Positions 1 to 5,841 of a stretch of DNA of 30,460 bases are shown here, piece by piece. The stretch spans positions 1 to 30,460 of the forward strand of contig JBGPOS010000048.1 of the NCBI GenBank assembly GCA_041488155.1. Reading direction: 5' to 3'. Each line of letters opens with the position of its first letter. The stretch's first letter is position 1. Origin of the DNA: JBGPOS01 sp041488155. GTDB taxonomy: Bacteria > Chloroflexota > Dehalococcoidia > Tepidiformales > Tepidiformaceae. A program made the position numbers and the translations under genes. The notes under the pieces were generated by a model. That model saw only the letters and a list, made by a program, of their open reading frames with translations, was not told where the DNA came from and made no database searches.

Positions 1-59
1 ACGAACCAGCGGCGCGAGCCACGCCTCTGCGCGAGCCGTTCCCAATCCATCCAGCTTCC

Positions 60-90
60 TATACTATCCCCGCCTTAGCTTAGGAGGCGG
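60..90 (+). promoter_or_regulatory. possible -10 box and leader hairpin before the dehydratase gene
   Basis: TATACT at 60-65 resembles a -10 element. Just downstream, CCGCCT (70-75) can pair with AGGCGG (85-90) across a 9-base loop. The AGGAGG inside the second arm lies too far from the gene start to serve as its ribosome binding site. No convincing -35 is visible, so this is weak. Confidence 0.25.
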
Positions 91-121
91 TAAGTCAGCG
101 TTTACCGCCGAGGTGCGATCC

Positions 122-409
122 ATGCCCAGCCCCCTGACTTCGAGCCAAGTCGTCGCCGCCCTCACCGGCCTGCCCGGCTGGACCTCAGCCACCGGCAAGG
201 CGCTCCAACGCACCTTCAAGTTTCCCGACCACATCATCGCTATGGGCTTTGTCACCCGGGTGGCGATGGCGGCGGAAGCCATGGACCACCACCCGGAGCT
301 AACGATCGTCTACAACACCGTCAACATCACGCTCAGCAGCCACGACGCCGGCGGGGTTACCGATCGCGATCTGCGCCTCGCCGAGAAGATCAGCCACTAC
401 TCCGGCTAG
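122..409 (+). CDS. phhB: 4a-hydroxytetrahydrobiopterin dehydratase (pterin-4-alpha-carbinolamine dehydratase)
   Basis: This 95-residue protein of the PCD/DCoH family dehydrates 4a-hydroxytetrahydropterin to quinonoid dihydropterin, recycling pterin cofactor in the cytoplasm. The family signature is present: the His-His-Pro of MDHHPEL, then an aromatic residue, a second His in SSHD, and a late Asp. The length is normal for the family (about 95-110). I chose ATG at 122 because GAGG (110-113) sits 8 bases upstream. An in-frame GTG at 113 would add three residues. No aromatic amino acid hydroxylase is nearby, so the physiological partner is unknown; in many bacteria this family is linked to molybdopterin or general pterin metabolism instead. 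It is convergent with the ferredoxin gene, with only 22 bases between the stops. Confidence 0.9.
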   Translation: MPSPLTSSQVVAALTGLPGWTSATGKALQRTFKFPDHIIAMGFVTRVAMAAEAMDHHPELTIVYNTVNITLSSHDAGGVTDRDLRLAEKISHYSG

Positions 410-431
410 GATCTTCGGTCCGCCCGGCGCT

Positions 432-935
432 TCAGGCCGTGATCGGGACTCTCGCCTGCACCACGAGTTCCCGTTCCTCTTCGGTTAGCTCTCCCCATGG
501 CTTCACGATTTCGCGCTTCAACGGGAAGATGTGCACCGCATCCCACCCACAGACATCCTCACACAGCCGGCAGCCCGTGCACTTCTTCTCGTCCACCGTG
601 CTCACGCCGAAGAAATCGTCGACCCGCTCCGTATGCTCCAGGCTCAAGGCGTCGAACGGGCAGATGTTGATGCATAGCTCGCATCCCGACCCAATGCACT
701 TCTCTTCGATTACCACGGCCCGCGGCCAGTCGTTCTTCTTCAGCGACCTGCAGACCTCTCCCGCCGTATCCAGGATAGCCTCCGGCGGACAGACCACTCC
801 GCAGGCGCCGCAGTCGATGCAGAGCGTCGGGTCGATCACATGTAGCTCGTTTCGCTCGCCAGTGATCGCGTTCGTCGGGCACCGCTTCGTGCAGGCAGTG
901 CACCCGATGCAGGTGTCGATGATCTTGTACGACAA
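432..935 (-). CDS. 4Fe-4S ferredoxin-type protein with four clusters
   Basis: This is a 167-residue soluble electron carrier made of two tandem 2x[4Fe-4S] modules. The Cys ligands are visible. Module one has C9-x2-C12-x2-C15 with C19P, and C39-x2-C42-x2-C45 with C49P. Module two has C80-x4-C85-x2-C88 with C92P, and C119-x2-C122-x2-C125 with C129. The extra spacing in C80-x4-C85 usually tunes potential or cluster environment. The start is TTG at 935-933, since an in-frame stop lies a few codons upstream and AGGGTGG precedes the TTG. The partner enzyme is not in the window, so its pathway is unknown. A 2-oxoacid or aldehyde ferredoxin oxidoreductase or a respiratory module would be typical. The acidic C-terminal tail has no cluster ligands. 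Confidence 0.85.
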   Translation of the reverse strand: MSYKIIDTCIGCTACTKRCPTNAITGERNELHVIDPTLCIDCGACGVVCPPEAILDTAGEVCRSLKKNDWPRAVVIEEKCIGSGCELCINICPFDALSLEHTERVDDFFGVSTVDEKKCTGCRLCEDVCGWDAVHIFPLKREIVKPWGELTEEERELVVQARVPITA

Positions 936-1029
936 CAGCCACCCTCACGTCCGTCGGGACTTCCCCAATCTTAGGTTCGCGACCCCCACCCCGCAAACCT
1001 CCGCCAATCCGCCGAAAAGCCGCGGCGGA

Positions 1030-1065
1030 CGGAAAGACCGGGCGCCCGTTGTCGAGCGCCCGGTC
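1030..1065 (-). terminator. hairpin terminator after the GGDEF-like gene
   Basis: GACCGGGCGC (1036-1045) pairs perfectly with GCGCCCGGTC (1056-1065) around a 10-base loop. Read on the minus strand it follows the stop at 1082 by 16 bases and is followed by TTTCC. The U-run is short, so termination may be incomplete and the ferredoxin gene downstream could be partly co-transcribed. Confidence 0.65.
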
Positions 1066-1081
1066 CGAGGATTCCATGCTT

Positions 1082-2287
1082 CTAGGCTATGCGCCGGTCC
1101 CAGAACCCGGTCTCGTCGCCGTCGGTCCTGGAGTCGCTTTCGCCTCTCTCTTCCGGGCTCGCCCGCGCCGGCCGGGCCGCCGCCTGCCTTCGTTGCCGCG
1201 CCAACAGGATGCCGGCGCTGATCGGAGGCAGCGACGCCTGGTTGAAGTCCGAACCGGCGGCGTGGATGGCCTTCGCCCTGGCATCTGGCCCCGCCGCCCA
1301 GATTCGCTCGCGTAACATCGCCCGGTCGGCGGGCTTCTGTCCCGCCATTCGCCCGAACATGACCCGCGCCCGCCCTCCCGCAGCCTCCACCGATGGCGAC
1401 GGCCGCACGGCCGGGGCCACCACCGTCGGCGTACGGCCGGACGTCGCCGGCGCCCGGATCATCGGAGGAATAGGCGAGGGCGACCATTCACGCACGGTTC
1501 GAGGAGTCGGAGGAGGAATCGGAGGGGACACAGTCCGCTGCTCCCCCCGGACGGTGGCCCCTCCACCTCCCCAGGACTCCACCGGCTCGCATGCCTTGAG
1601 GTCCCACACCACGTCGGTCGCGTAAATCGCCTCCAGGTCGTACTCCAGCATCCGCCCTGTGATCGGCAAAGCAATAGTCCGCTCCCCACCCTCCACCTCT
1701 ACCTCCCATGCCATCCTCTTGAAGTAGTGCTTCGCGAGGTCAGCCGTGCACTCATTCAGCATCACGCAGAACTGCGCCCCGCCCATCGAGGCGAAAAAGT
1801 CAGACTCCCGGGTCACCCGCCGGAGCAGTGCCGCGAGCGCAAGAGCCGCCCGCTCGCCCATGCCCGCTCCCTCGTGCTTCCTTACCTCGTCCAGCGTCTC
1901 CAGGCTGAAGAGGATCAGCACGAAGGGAATGCCCGTTGACCGCGATCGCGGCATCTCCCGCCGCAACTCGGCGAGCAGGTAGTTTTGGTTCGGCACGTCC
2001 TCCATCTCGCTCTGGTACGAAGTCGCCTGCAATCCAAGGTTGAGATGCTTGAGCGCCCGCGCTCGCGCCCCGCGGGTCATGAACCACTCCAGGTTGTAAG
2101 CGCCGAACAGCAACACCAGCGCGGAAGCTGTCACCACTTTGGTAACTGCGGGGTCGCTGGCCGTCAGCCCAACCTGGAGCCCCAGGACCCCCAGCCATGC
2201 CACGTCGATCGCCACCCGCAGCCAGGGTCGTGCACCTGAACCCGGTACGCCCGGCGATTCACGTCCCGGCGTCTGCGGCTGTTCCAT
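1082..2287 (-). CDS. membrane protein with degenerate GGDEF domain
   Basis: This 401-residue protein has two predicted membrane helices (about 24-43 and 51-70), a cytoplasmic GGDEF-like fold (about 100-235) and a long Pro/Arg/Gly-rich, probably disordered tail (240-401). The position of the GGDEF signature reads GGAQF (169-173): the metal and catalytic acidic residues are gone, so diguanylate cyclase activity is unlikely. Surrounding features of the fold are kept, including the PFVLILFSLE strand before it and CVML after it. Such domains often act as dimerisation or nucleotide-sensing modules. The start ATG at 2287 has GAGG 10 bases upstream and overlaps the stop of a 34-codon open frame as TGATG. 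The family assignment comes from pattern recognition only. Confidence 0.65.
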   Translation of the reverse strand: MEQPQTPGRESPGVPGSGARPWLRVAIDVAWLGVLGLQVGLTASDPAVTKVVTASALVLLFGAYNLEWFMTRGARARALKHLNLGLQATSYQSEMEDVPNQNYLLAELRREMPRSRSTGIPFVLILFSLETLDEVRKHEGAGMGERAALALAALLRRVTRESDFFASMGGAQFCVMLNECTADLAKHYFKRMAWEVEVEGGERTIALPITGRMLEYDLEAIYATDVVWDLKACEPVESWGGGGATVRGEQRTVSPPIPPPTPRTVREWSPSPIPPMIRAPATSGRTPTVVAPAVRPSPSVEAAGGRARVMFGRMAGQKPADRAMLRERIWAAGPDARAKAIHAAGSDFNQASLPPISAGILLARQRRQAAARPARASPEERGESDSRTDGDETGFWDRRIA

Positions 2288-2391
2288 CAGCGCATTACCT
2301 CAGTTGCCTGGCGCATCACGATCCCTGTGAAGCCTTCGAACTGATCAATCGCTTGAGCGGCTACTCTTTCAAGCTCGCCAAAGATTAGCAT
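2287..2391 (-). CDS. possible 34-residue protein coupled to the GGDEF-like gene
   Basis: An ATG-initiated frame of 34 codons (begins MLIFGELERV, ends RQATEVMR) stops in TGATG, where the next gene starts. That overlap is typical of translational coupling. The peptide looks amphipathic helical and is rich in Glu, Ala and Gln. Against it, the only Shine-Dalgarno-like stretch (GAGG, 2393-2396) is one base from the start codon, which is too close. I do not recognise the product. It may be a real small protein or just a leader frame. Confidence 0.35.
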   Translation of the reverse strand: MLIFGELERVAAQAIDQFEGFTGIVMRQATEVMR

Positions 2392-2478
2392 ACCTCTTCG
2401 GCGTCCACCAGAGAGTCACCACTTCGTTGCGCTTCCTCCCAACAGTAAGAGAGGGACGAGGTACGGGGTGACGCCGCA

Positions 2479-2518
2479 CTCCCTCGCCCGCCGCAGCGGG
2501 AGAGGGCCGGGGTGAGGG
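2479..2518. repeat. REP-like palindromic repeat, copy 1
   Basis: This is an imperfect palindrome built on CTCCCTC, a GCAGCGGGAGAGGG core and a GGGGTGAGGG end. Related copies lie at 2548-2587, 6799-6840, 6907-6945, 8321-8362 and 29858-29898, with a half copy at 29981-30003. All are intergenic. The rest of 2392-2690 holds no gene that I can support. Confidence 0.75.
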
Positions 2519-2547
2519 TCAGTTGGAACGAGACGCGGTAGGGGCGA

Positions 2548-2587
2548 TCCCTCTCGCCCGCCGCAGCGGAAGATGCCGTGGTCAGGC
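2548..2587. repeat. REP-like repeat, copy 2 (decayed)
   Basis: It keeps the CCCTCTCGCCCGCCGCAGCG half, but the second half has drifted (AAGATGCCGTGGTCAGG in place of the GAGAGGGCCGGGGTGAGG form). It lies only 29 bases from copy 1. Confidence 0.55.
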
Positions 2588-2690
2588 CAGCCGGGGAGGA
2601 GCCGGGCTGAATCCGGCTCTAGCTTCGCTTCAGATCGGATTGGGACGAGGACCGCGGCGATTGCCGCTCACTCGCTGCTTCCCAAATGGC

Positions 2691-2886
2691 GACGCCCGCC
2701 CGTGCGTTCACTGGCACGAGCGGGCGTCTCTTCGGAAACAACACCCACAGCATGACTATCGGCTGCGCTGAGCGTTTCCATAGTCACCGAGATCATGGCA
2801 CCGGAGGCGGGAGTCCACGTGCCAACAACACCCACTTTCAGATAGCGAGAAGGCGGGCCAAAAGGCCCGCCCTCCCGTGGGTGTTG
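2691..2886 (-). ncRNA. chain of RNA hairpins, candidate structured RNA or leader
   Basis: Four nested or consecutive dyads fill this stretch. The first is GACGCCCGC..CGTGC (2691-2705) with GCACG..GCGGGCGTC (2714-2728), with one mismatch. The second is TGACTAT (2753-2759) with ATAGTCA (2780-2786). The third is TGGCAC (2796-2801) with GTGCCA (2819-2824). The fourth is CAACACCCAC (2826-2835) with GTGGGTGTTG (2877-2886), which encloses a perfect GGCGGGCC/GGCCCGCC hairpin with a 4-base loop (2852-2871). A second copy of AACAACACCCAC at 2737-2748 gives the 2877-2886 arm an alternative partner. I assign the minus strand because a strong promoter and a leader peptide lie just upstream on that strand. 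No known riboswitch class is recognised. Confidence 0.5.
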
Positions 2887-2892
2887 CTCCCG

Positions 2893-2937
2893 CTACCAGC
2901 TGACGCTGCGCGCGAGGAGCGTGGTCTGCCCTACCAT
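2893..2937 (-). CDS. 14-residue leader peptide
   Basis: ATG at 2937-2935 is preceded by GGAGG (2948-2944) at an ideal 6-base spacing. The frame encodes MVGQTTLLARSVSW and stops at TAG (2895-2893). It starts about 35-40 bases downstream of the predicted transcription start. GCCC/GGGC can close a small loop over the start codon, and AGCGTG before the ribosome site can pair with CACGCT inside the frame. This layout resembles a regulatory upstream frame rather than a structural protein. The product is unrecognised. Confidence 0.45.
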   Translation of the reverse strand: MVGQTTLLARSVSW

Positions 2938-2961
2938 GGGCAACCTCCGCACGCTGATCGT

Positions 2962-3009
2962 ATACCGACCAGCCGGTATTCTATACCCCGAGTGAACGTT
3001 ACGTGTCAA
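2962..3009 (-). promoter_or_regulatory. strong minus-strand promoter with overlapping dyads
   Basis: A perfect -35 TTGACA (3009-3004) lies 18 bases from a -10 TATAGA within TATAGAAT (2985-2978). Two dyads overlap it. ATACCG (2962-2967) with CGGTAT (2974-2979) covers the start point. GTTACGTG (2998-3005) with CACGTGAC (3011-3018), one mismatch, covers the -35. This suggests a regulated promoter, perhaps with a repressor at the start point. It points away from the sigma factor gene and towards the hairpin chain and the GGDEF-like gene. Confidence 0.6.
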
Positions 3010-3013
3010 TCAC

Positions 3014-3038
3014 GTGACAGCAGTTTCTGTCACTTTTT
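3014..3038 (+). promoter_or_regulatory. perfect dyad GTGACAG-N6-CTGTCAC, operator or plus-strand terminator
   Basis: GTGACAG (3014-3020) and CTGTCAC (3027-3033) are perfect inverted arms. They sit 4 bases upstream of the minus-strand -35, where an activator or repressor would bind. The same dyad is followed by TTTTT on the plus strand (3034-3038), so it could instead end a plus-strand transcript. The two readings are not exclusive. Confidence 0.45.
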
Positions 3039-3064
3039 CCCGGTAAATCCCTGATTTGCCAGCG

Positions 3065-3107
3065 AAAAAAGAGCCGGGGCGATGGCCAACACCACCACCC
3101 CGGCTCT
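3065..3107 (-). terminator. intrinsic terminator of the sigma factor gene
   Basis: On the minus strand AGAGCCGGGG (3107-3098) pairs with CCCCGGCTCT (3079-3070), and a run of six T follows (through 3065). It lies 27 bases after the sigma factor stop. This isolates the sigma gene from the promoter at 2962-3009 downstream. Confidence 0.85.
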
Positions 3108-3134
3108 CCGAGGACACCACACCCGGGCCGTTCT

Positions 3135-3893
3135 TCAGGCTGCTCGTTCGCTCACGAGCCTCAGTTGCAGACGATCGATCGCCCGCTTGTGCAGCTGACA
3201 GGTTCTCGATTCCGATACGTCCAGCACCTGTGCGATCTCCTTGAACGTCATGCCTTCGAAGTAGCGCAGGCTTACAACCAACAACTCTCGCGGAGGCAAC
3301 GCCTTGACCGCCTCTGTCAGTACAACGATGAGTTCCTGCTCTTCAAGCCGCGCGCTGAAGTCCTCGTCATCGGGATCCGCCAGGATGGGGCCGCCCCCCT
3401 GCGGCTCTCCCGACTCATCCGTCGAGATCATCGCGTCAAGCGAAATCGTCACGCGACCGGAAGCAGCGAGAGTCTCCTGGTACTGCGTACCCGTCAGGCC
3501 TGTTGCTGCGATCAGCTCCTGTTCCGTCGGATTCCGTCCCAGTTCCGTCACCAGCCCGCTTCGCGTCAGCTCCACATGGCGCGTCTTCTGCCGCACACCA
3601 CGCGACAGCCGGTCCGCTGCCCTGATCCCGTCGATAATCGCTCCCCGGATCCGCGTGATCGCATACGTCTCGAACTTCACTCCACGACTGGACACGAACC
3701 GGTCCACCGCTTCGATCAGACCGATCGTCCCGTAGCTCAAGAGATCCTCGCGGTCGAGCACCCCTGGCATGTCCTTCACAGACATCCGTCCGATGACGTA
3801 CTTCACCAGAGGAAGGTACTGCTCGATCGCTGCCTGCCGATCCTTGGTGGCACTCCAGGCCAGTTGTTCCTCGTTCTCAATGTCAGCGCCCAT
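3135..3893 (-). CDS. RNA polymerase sigma factor, FliA/WhiG (sigma-28) family
   Basis: This is a 252-residue group 3 sigma-70 factor. Region 2 spans about 24-95 (YLPLVKYVIGRM, then LLSYGTIGLIEAVDRF and FETYAITRIRGAIIDGIR, the -10 recognition and core-binding stretch). Region 3 spans about 105-150 (GRNPTEQELIAATGL). Region 4 spans about 190-245 (LPPRELLVVSLRYFEGMTFKEIA, then the helix-turn-helix VLDVSESRTCQLHKRAI). An acidic linker (about 155-180, DESGEPQGGG and DPDDEDF) separates regions 3 and 4. I chose ATG at 3893, preceded by GGGGGGA about 4 bases upstream; longer in-frame starts give residues unlike the family. No flagellar gene or anti-sigma factor is in the window, so its regulon (motility, development or stress) cannot be told. 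It has its own terminator and is divergent from the selenoprotein gene. Confidence 0.88.
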   Translation of the reverse strand: MGADIENEEQLAWSATKDRQAAIEQYLPLVKYVIGRMSVKDMPGVLDREDLLSYGTIGLIEAVDRFVSSRGVKFETYAITRIRGAIIDGIRAADRLSRGVRQKTRHVELTRSGLVTELGRNPTEQELIAATGLTGTQYQETLAASGRVTISLDAMISTDESGEPQGGGPILADPDDEDFSARLEEQELIVVLTEAVKALPPRELLVVSLRYFEGMTFKEIAQVLDVSESRTCQLHKRAIDRLQLRLVSERAA

Positions 3894-4058
3894 GATTTCC
3901 CCCCGGTGTCGCATGAAGCCCGTGGCGCCGCCCCACCACGAGCTCTGCCCCCACATTCGCTCCCTGCCTGTCACCCGCGAAGCAGGTCTTCTCCCAACGA
4001 CCCCCGGAAAACTCCCTGCCTCGCCCCGCGAGGTCCCTTATTGAAGCCCGCCAGTTCT

Positions 4059-4077
4059 CCTAAGAGTCTTTCTTAGG
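4059..4077. promoter_or_regulatory. dyad CCTAAGA-N5-TCTTAGG between divergent genes
   Basis: Perfect 7-base arms (4059-4065 and 4071-4077) lie in the 275-base interval between the sigma factor and selenoprotein starts. A -10-like TATAGT follows on the plus strand at 4128-4133. The position suits a shared operator. No regulator family is recognised from the arms. The rest of 3894-4168 shows nothing further. Confidence 0.35.
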
Positions 4078-4168
4078 GGATCCCCCGGACCTCGAGGTGA
4101 ACTCGCCCAGGCAGCCACCGGTTCCGCTATAGTTGCGTCACAGGACGGACGCGTCCCCGGAGAACGCC

Positions 4169-5026
4169 ATGCCGGTCGATAGCTACCGCTACCTCCCTCG
4201 CTCCATGCGTGCGATGTACGAAGCGCTAACCGTCATCGATGAACCGGCCGTCTGGACCCCACTCCCCCGACCCGTCCGCCAATGCACCGTCGCACTCATG
4301 ACTTCCGCCGGGGTCTACCTCAAAGATTCGCAACCGCCGTTCGATGAAGAGCGCGAATGGCGCGAACCCACCTGGGGCGACCCCACCTTCCGTGTCATCC
4401 CCTCCACCGTCCGCCACGATCAGATCGCCTGCTCCCACCTCCACATCAACCACGACGACCTCCTCGAAGATGTCGACGTCGTCCTCCCCATTCGCGCCTT
4501 CCAGAAGATCGAGGCCGAAGGCGCCATCGGCGCACTCGCGCCCGAGCACTACTCCTTCATGGGCTACCAGGACCGCCGCTTAGCCGACTGGCGGACCACT
4601 CAGGGGCCCGAACTCGTCGCCCGCCTCAAGGAACACGCTGTCGACGTACTCCTCCTCGCCCCTGCCTGACCGGATTGCTGCAGGAACGTGCCCGTGCTGG
4701 CACGTATCGTCGAATCTCTGGGCATTCCCACCGTCACCGTCACGATGATGCCCGACATCGCCCAGAAGCACAGACTCTCTCGCATCGTCGGCGTCGAGTT
4801 TCCATTCGGTCACAGCTTCGGCACGCCCCACAACGACCCCCTCATGCTCGAAGTTGCGCGGGCAGCCGTTCGTGCCCTGGAAGAGGCAGGCGCGCCCGGC
4901 TACCGCCTCGACGTTGAGGGGGAGTGGCCCGTCCCCCTCGAGACCGCCTACCGCACCTGGCACCCGCCACGCCCCAGCCCGATCGTCGCTGAAATGCTCC
5001 GCCGCCGCGCCGAAACCCAGTCCTGA
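4169..5026 (+). CDS. GrdB-like selenoprotein (glycine/sarcosine/betaine reductase selenoprotein B family)
   Basis: One frame runs from ATG 4169 (GGAG at 4159-4162, 6-base spacing) to the stop at 5026, interrupted only by TGA at 4667-4669. Read through as selenocysteine this gives 285 residues with Sec at 167, in LLAPA-U-PDCC: a U-x-x-C redox motif where family members carry Cys or Sec. Flanking blocks fit the family on both sides of the TGA: WTPL, the VALMTSAGVY strand, DPTFRVIPS and APEHYSFMG before it, and VLARIVESLGIPTVTVTMMPDIA after it. A hairpin just after the TGA meets the bacterial SECIS description. The family is related to the substrate-binding, Sec-bearing subunit B of Clostridial glycine and betaine reductases, but stand-alone members like this have no assigned substrate; a thiol or selenol redox role is inference. 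Standard gene calling splits it into two pieces. If the genome lacks selA, selB, selC and selD, it would instead be a nonsense-mutated gene. Confidence 0.82.
4686..4705 (+). promoter_or_regulatory. SECIS-like hairpin for selenocysteine insertion
   Basis: ACGTGCC (4686-4692) pairs perfectly with GGCACGT (4699-4705), leaving a 6-base apical loop CGTGCT. The loop begins 23 bases after the TGA and has G as its second base. Bacterial SECIS elements are described as a short stem, a loop of 3-14 bases with a G in its first two positions, and a loop about 16-37 bases after the UGA. All three conditions hold. SelB would bind this hairpin and deliver Sec-tRNA. Confidence 0.72.
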
Positions 5027-5064
5027 TCACTCGGCACGCTGCACAGTCCTCTGTTCCACCCACC

Positions 5065-5079
5065 TGATACTGAGTATCA
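5065..5079 (+). promoter_or_regulatory. Zur/Fur-type box TGATACT-G-AGTATCA
   Basis: A perfect 7-1-7 inverted repeat, TGATACT (5065-5071), G, AGTATCA (5073-5079), differs from the classic Fur-family box TGATAAT-N-ATTATCA at one base per arm. It overlaps a likely -10 (TATCAT, 5075-5080) and lies 15 bases before the ATG of a metal ABC transporter. Repression by a metal-loaded Fur, Zur or Mur protein is the natural reading. The regulator itself is not in the window. Confidence 0.7.
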
Positions 5080-5094
5080 TATGCTCGCCCTGAT

Positions 5095-5841
5095 ATGACT
5101 CTTCCCCCTTCTTCCGGCCACCTTCCCCTCCAGCTTCAGGACGTCGAAGTCTCCTACGGCTCCACCTTCACTCTCAGCGGTGTCACCGCCCGCATCGAAC
5201 CCGGCGCCGTCGTCGGAGTCATCGGCCCGAACGGAGGCGGCAAGAGCACCCTCCTCAAAGCCATCGCGGGTGTCCTGCCCCTCCGCAGCGGCAGTATCCG
5301 CCTCGGCGATGAGGACCTCCGCCGCTTCGCTGCCCAAGTTGCCTTCGTCCCCCAGCGCGAAGAGGCGAGCTGGGACTTCCCCGTCACCGCCCGCGACGTC
5401 GTCCTCATGGGCCGCTACCGCTCGGTCGGCTGGCTCCGCCGCCCCGGCCGAACCGACCGCGACCGCGCCGATGCCGCTCTCGACCGCCTCGGCCTCGCGG
5501 GTATGGGCGGCCGCCACATCAGTCAGTTCTCTGGTGGCCAGCAGCAACGGATCTTCCTCGCCCGCGCCATGGTCCAGGATCCGCTCGTCATCCTCCTCGA
5601 TGAGCCCTTCACTGGCGTGGACGTGACCAACCGCGGCGTCTTCCACGAAGCCGTCCGCGAGTTCGCCCGCGCCGGACTCATCGTCCTCCTCGCCACTCAC
5701 GAGCTTGATGAAGTCCAGGCCGCCACCGACGCCGTCCTCTGCCTCAATCACCGAATGGTCGCGTACGGTCCAACCGCCACGACCTTCACGCCGGCTACCC
5801 TCCGGGCCACCTTCGGCGGACAGGTAGCCGTGTTCGCCTGA
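5095..5841 (+). CDS. znuC: zinc/manganese ABC transporter, ATP-binding protein (ZnuC/MntB type)
   Basis: This 248-residue ATPase energises high-affinity metal import from the cytoplasmic face of the membrane. It has Walker A GPNGGGKST (44-52), the Q-loop at Q87 (FVPQREEASWDFPVTARDVVLMGRY is characteristic of the Zn/Mn subfamily), the signature FSGGQQQR (145-152), Walker B VILLDEPF with D169-E170, and the H-loop His in ATHELDE. It starts just behind a Zur/Fur-type box with a very short leader and shares one base (TGATG) with the permease gene. Zn versus Mn cannot be told from the ATPase. The box and the His-rich permease tail favour zinc. Confidence 0.88.
   Translation: MTLPPSSGHLPLQLQDVEVSYGSTFTLSGVTARIEPGAVVGVIGPNGGGKSTLLKAIAGVLPLRSGSIRLGDEDLRRFAAQVAFVPQREEASWDFPVTARDVVLMGRYRSVGWLRRPGRTDRDRADAALDRLGLAGMGGRHISQFSGGQQQRIFLARAMVQDPLVILLDEPFTGVDVTNRGVFHEAVREFARAGLIVLLATHELDEVQAATDAVLCLNHRMVAYGPTATTFTPATLRATFGGQVAVFA

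Noticed and set aside
439..1221. A 260-codon open frame antisense to the ferredoxin gene
   Set aside because: It is low-stop GC-rich shadow coding with no domain signal, while the opposite strand has eight clean Cys motifs. The same applies to the long antisense frames at 5748-6791, 6745-7872, 11569-12636 and 19732-21108.
2691..2886. Cyclic di-GMP riboswitch, T-box, tRNA or 6S RNA
   Set aside because: None of the conserved core bases of those classes is visible, and there is no anticodon arm or TTCGA loop.
4667..4669. TGA as a true stop, or a frameshift splitting a pseudogene
   Set aside because: The frame is the same before and after, conserved residues continue on both sides, the position is the family's Cys/Sec site, and a SECIS-like hairpin follows. 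A nonsense mutation remains possible only if the genome lacks the Sec machinery.
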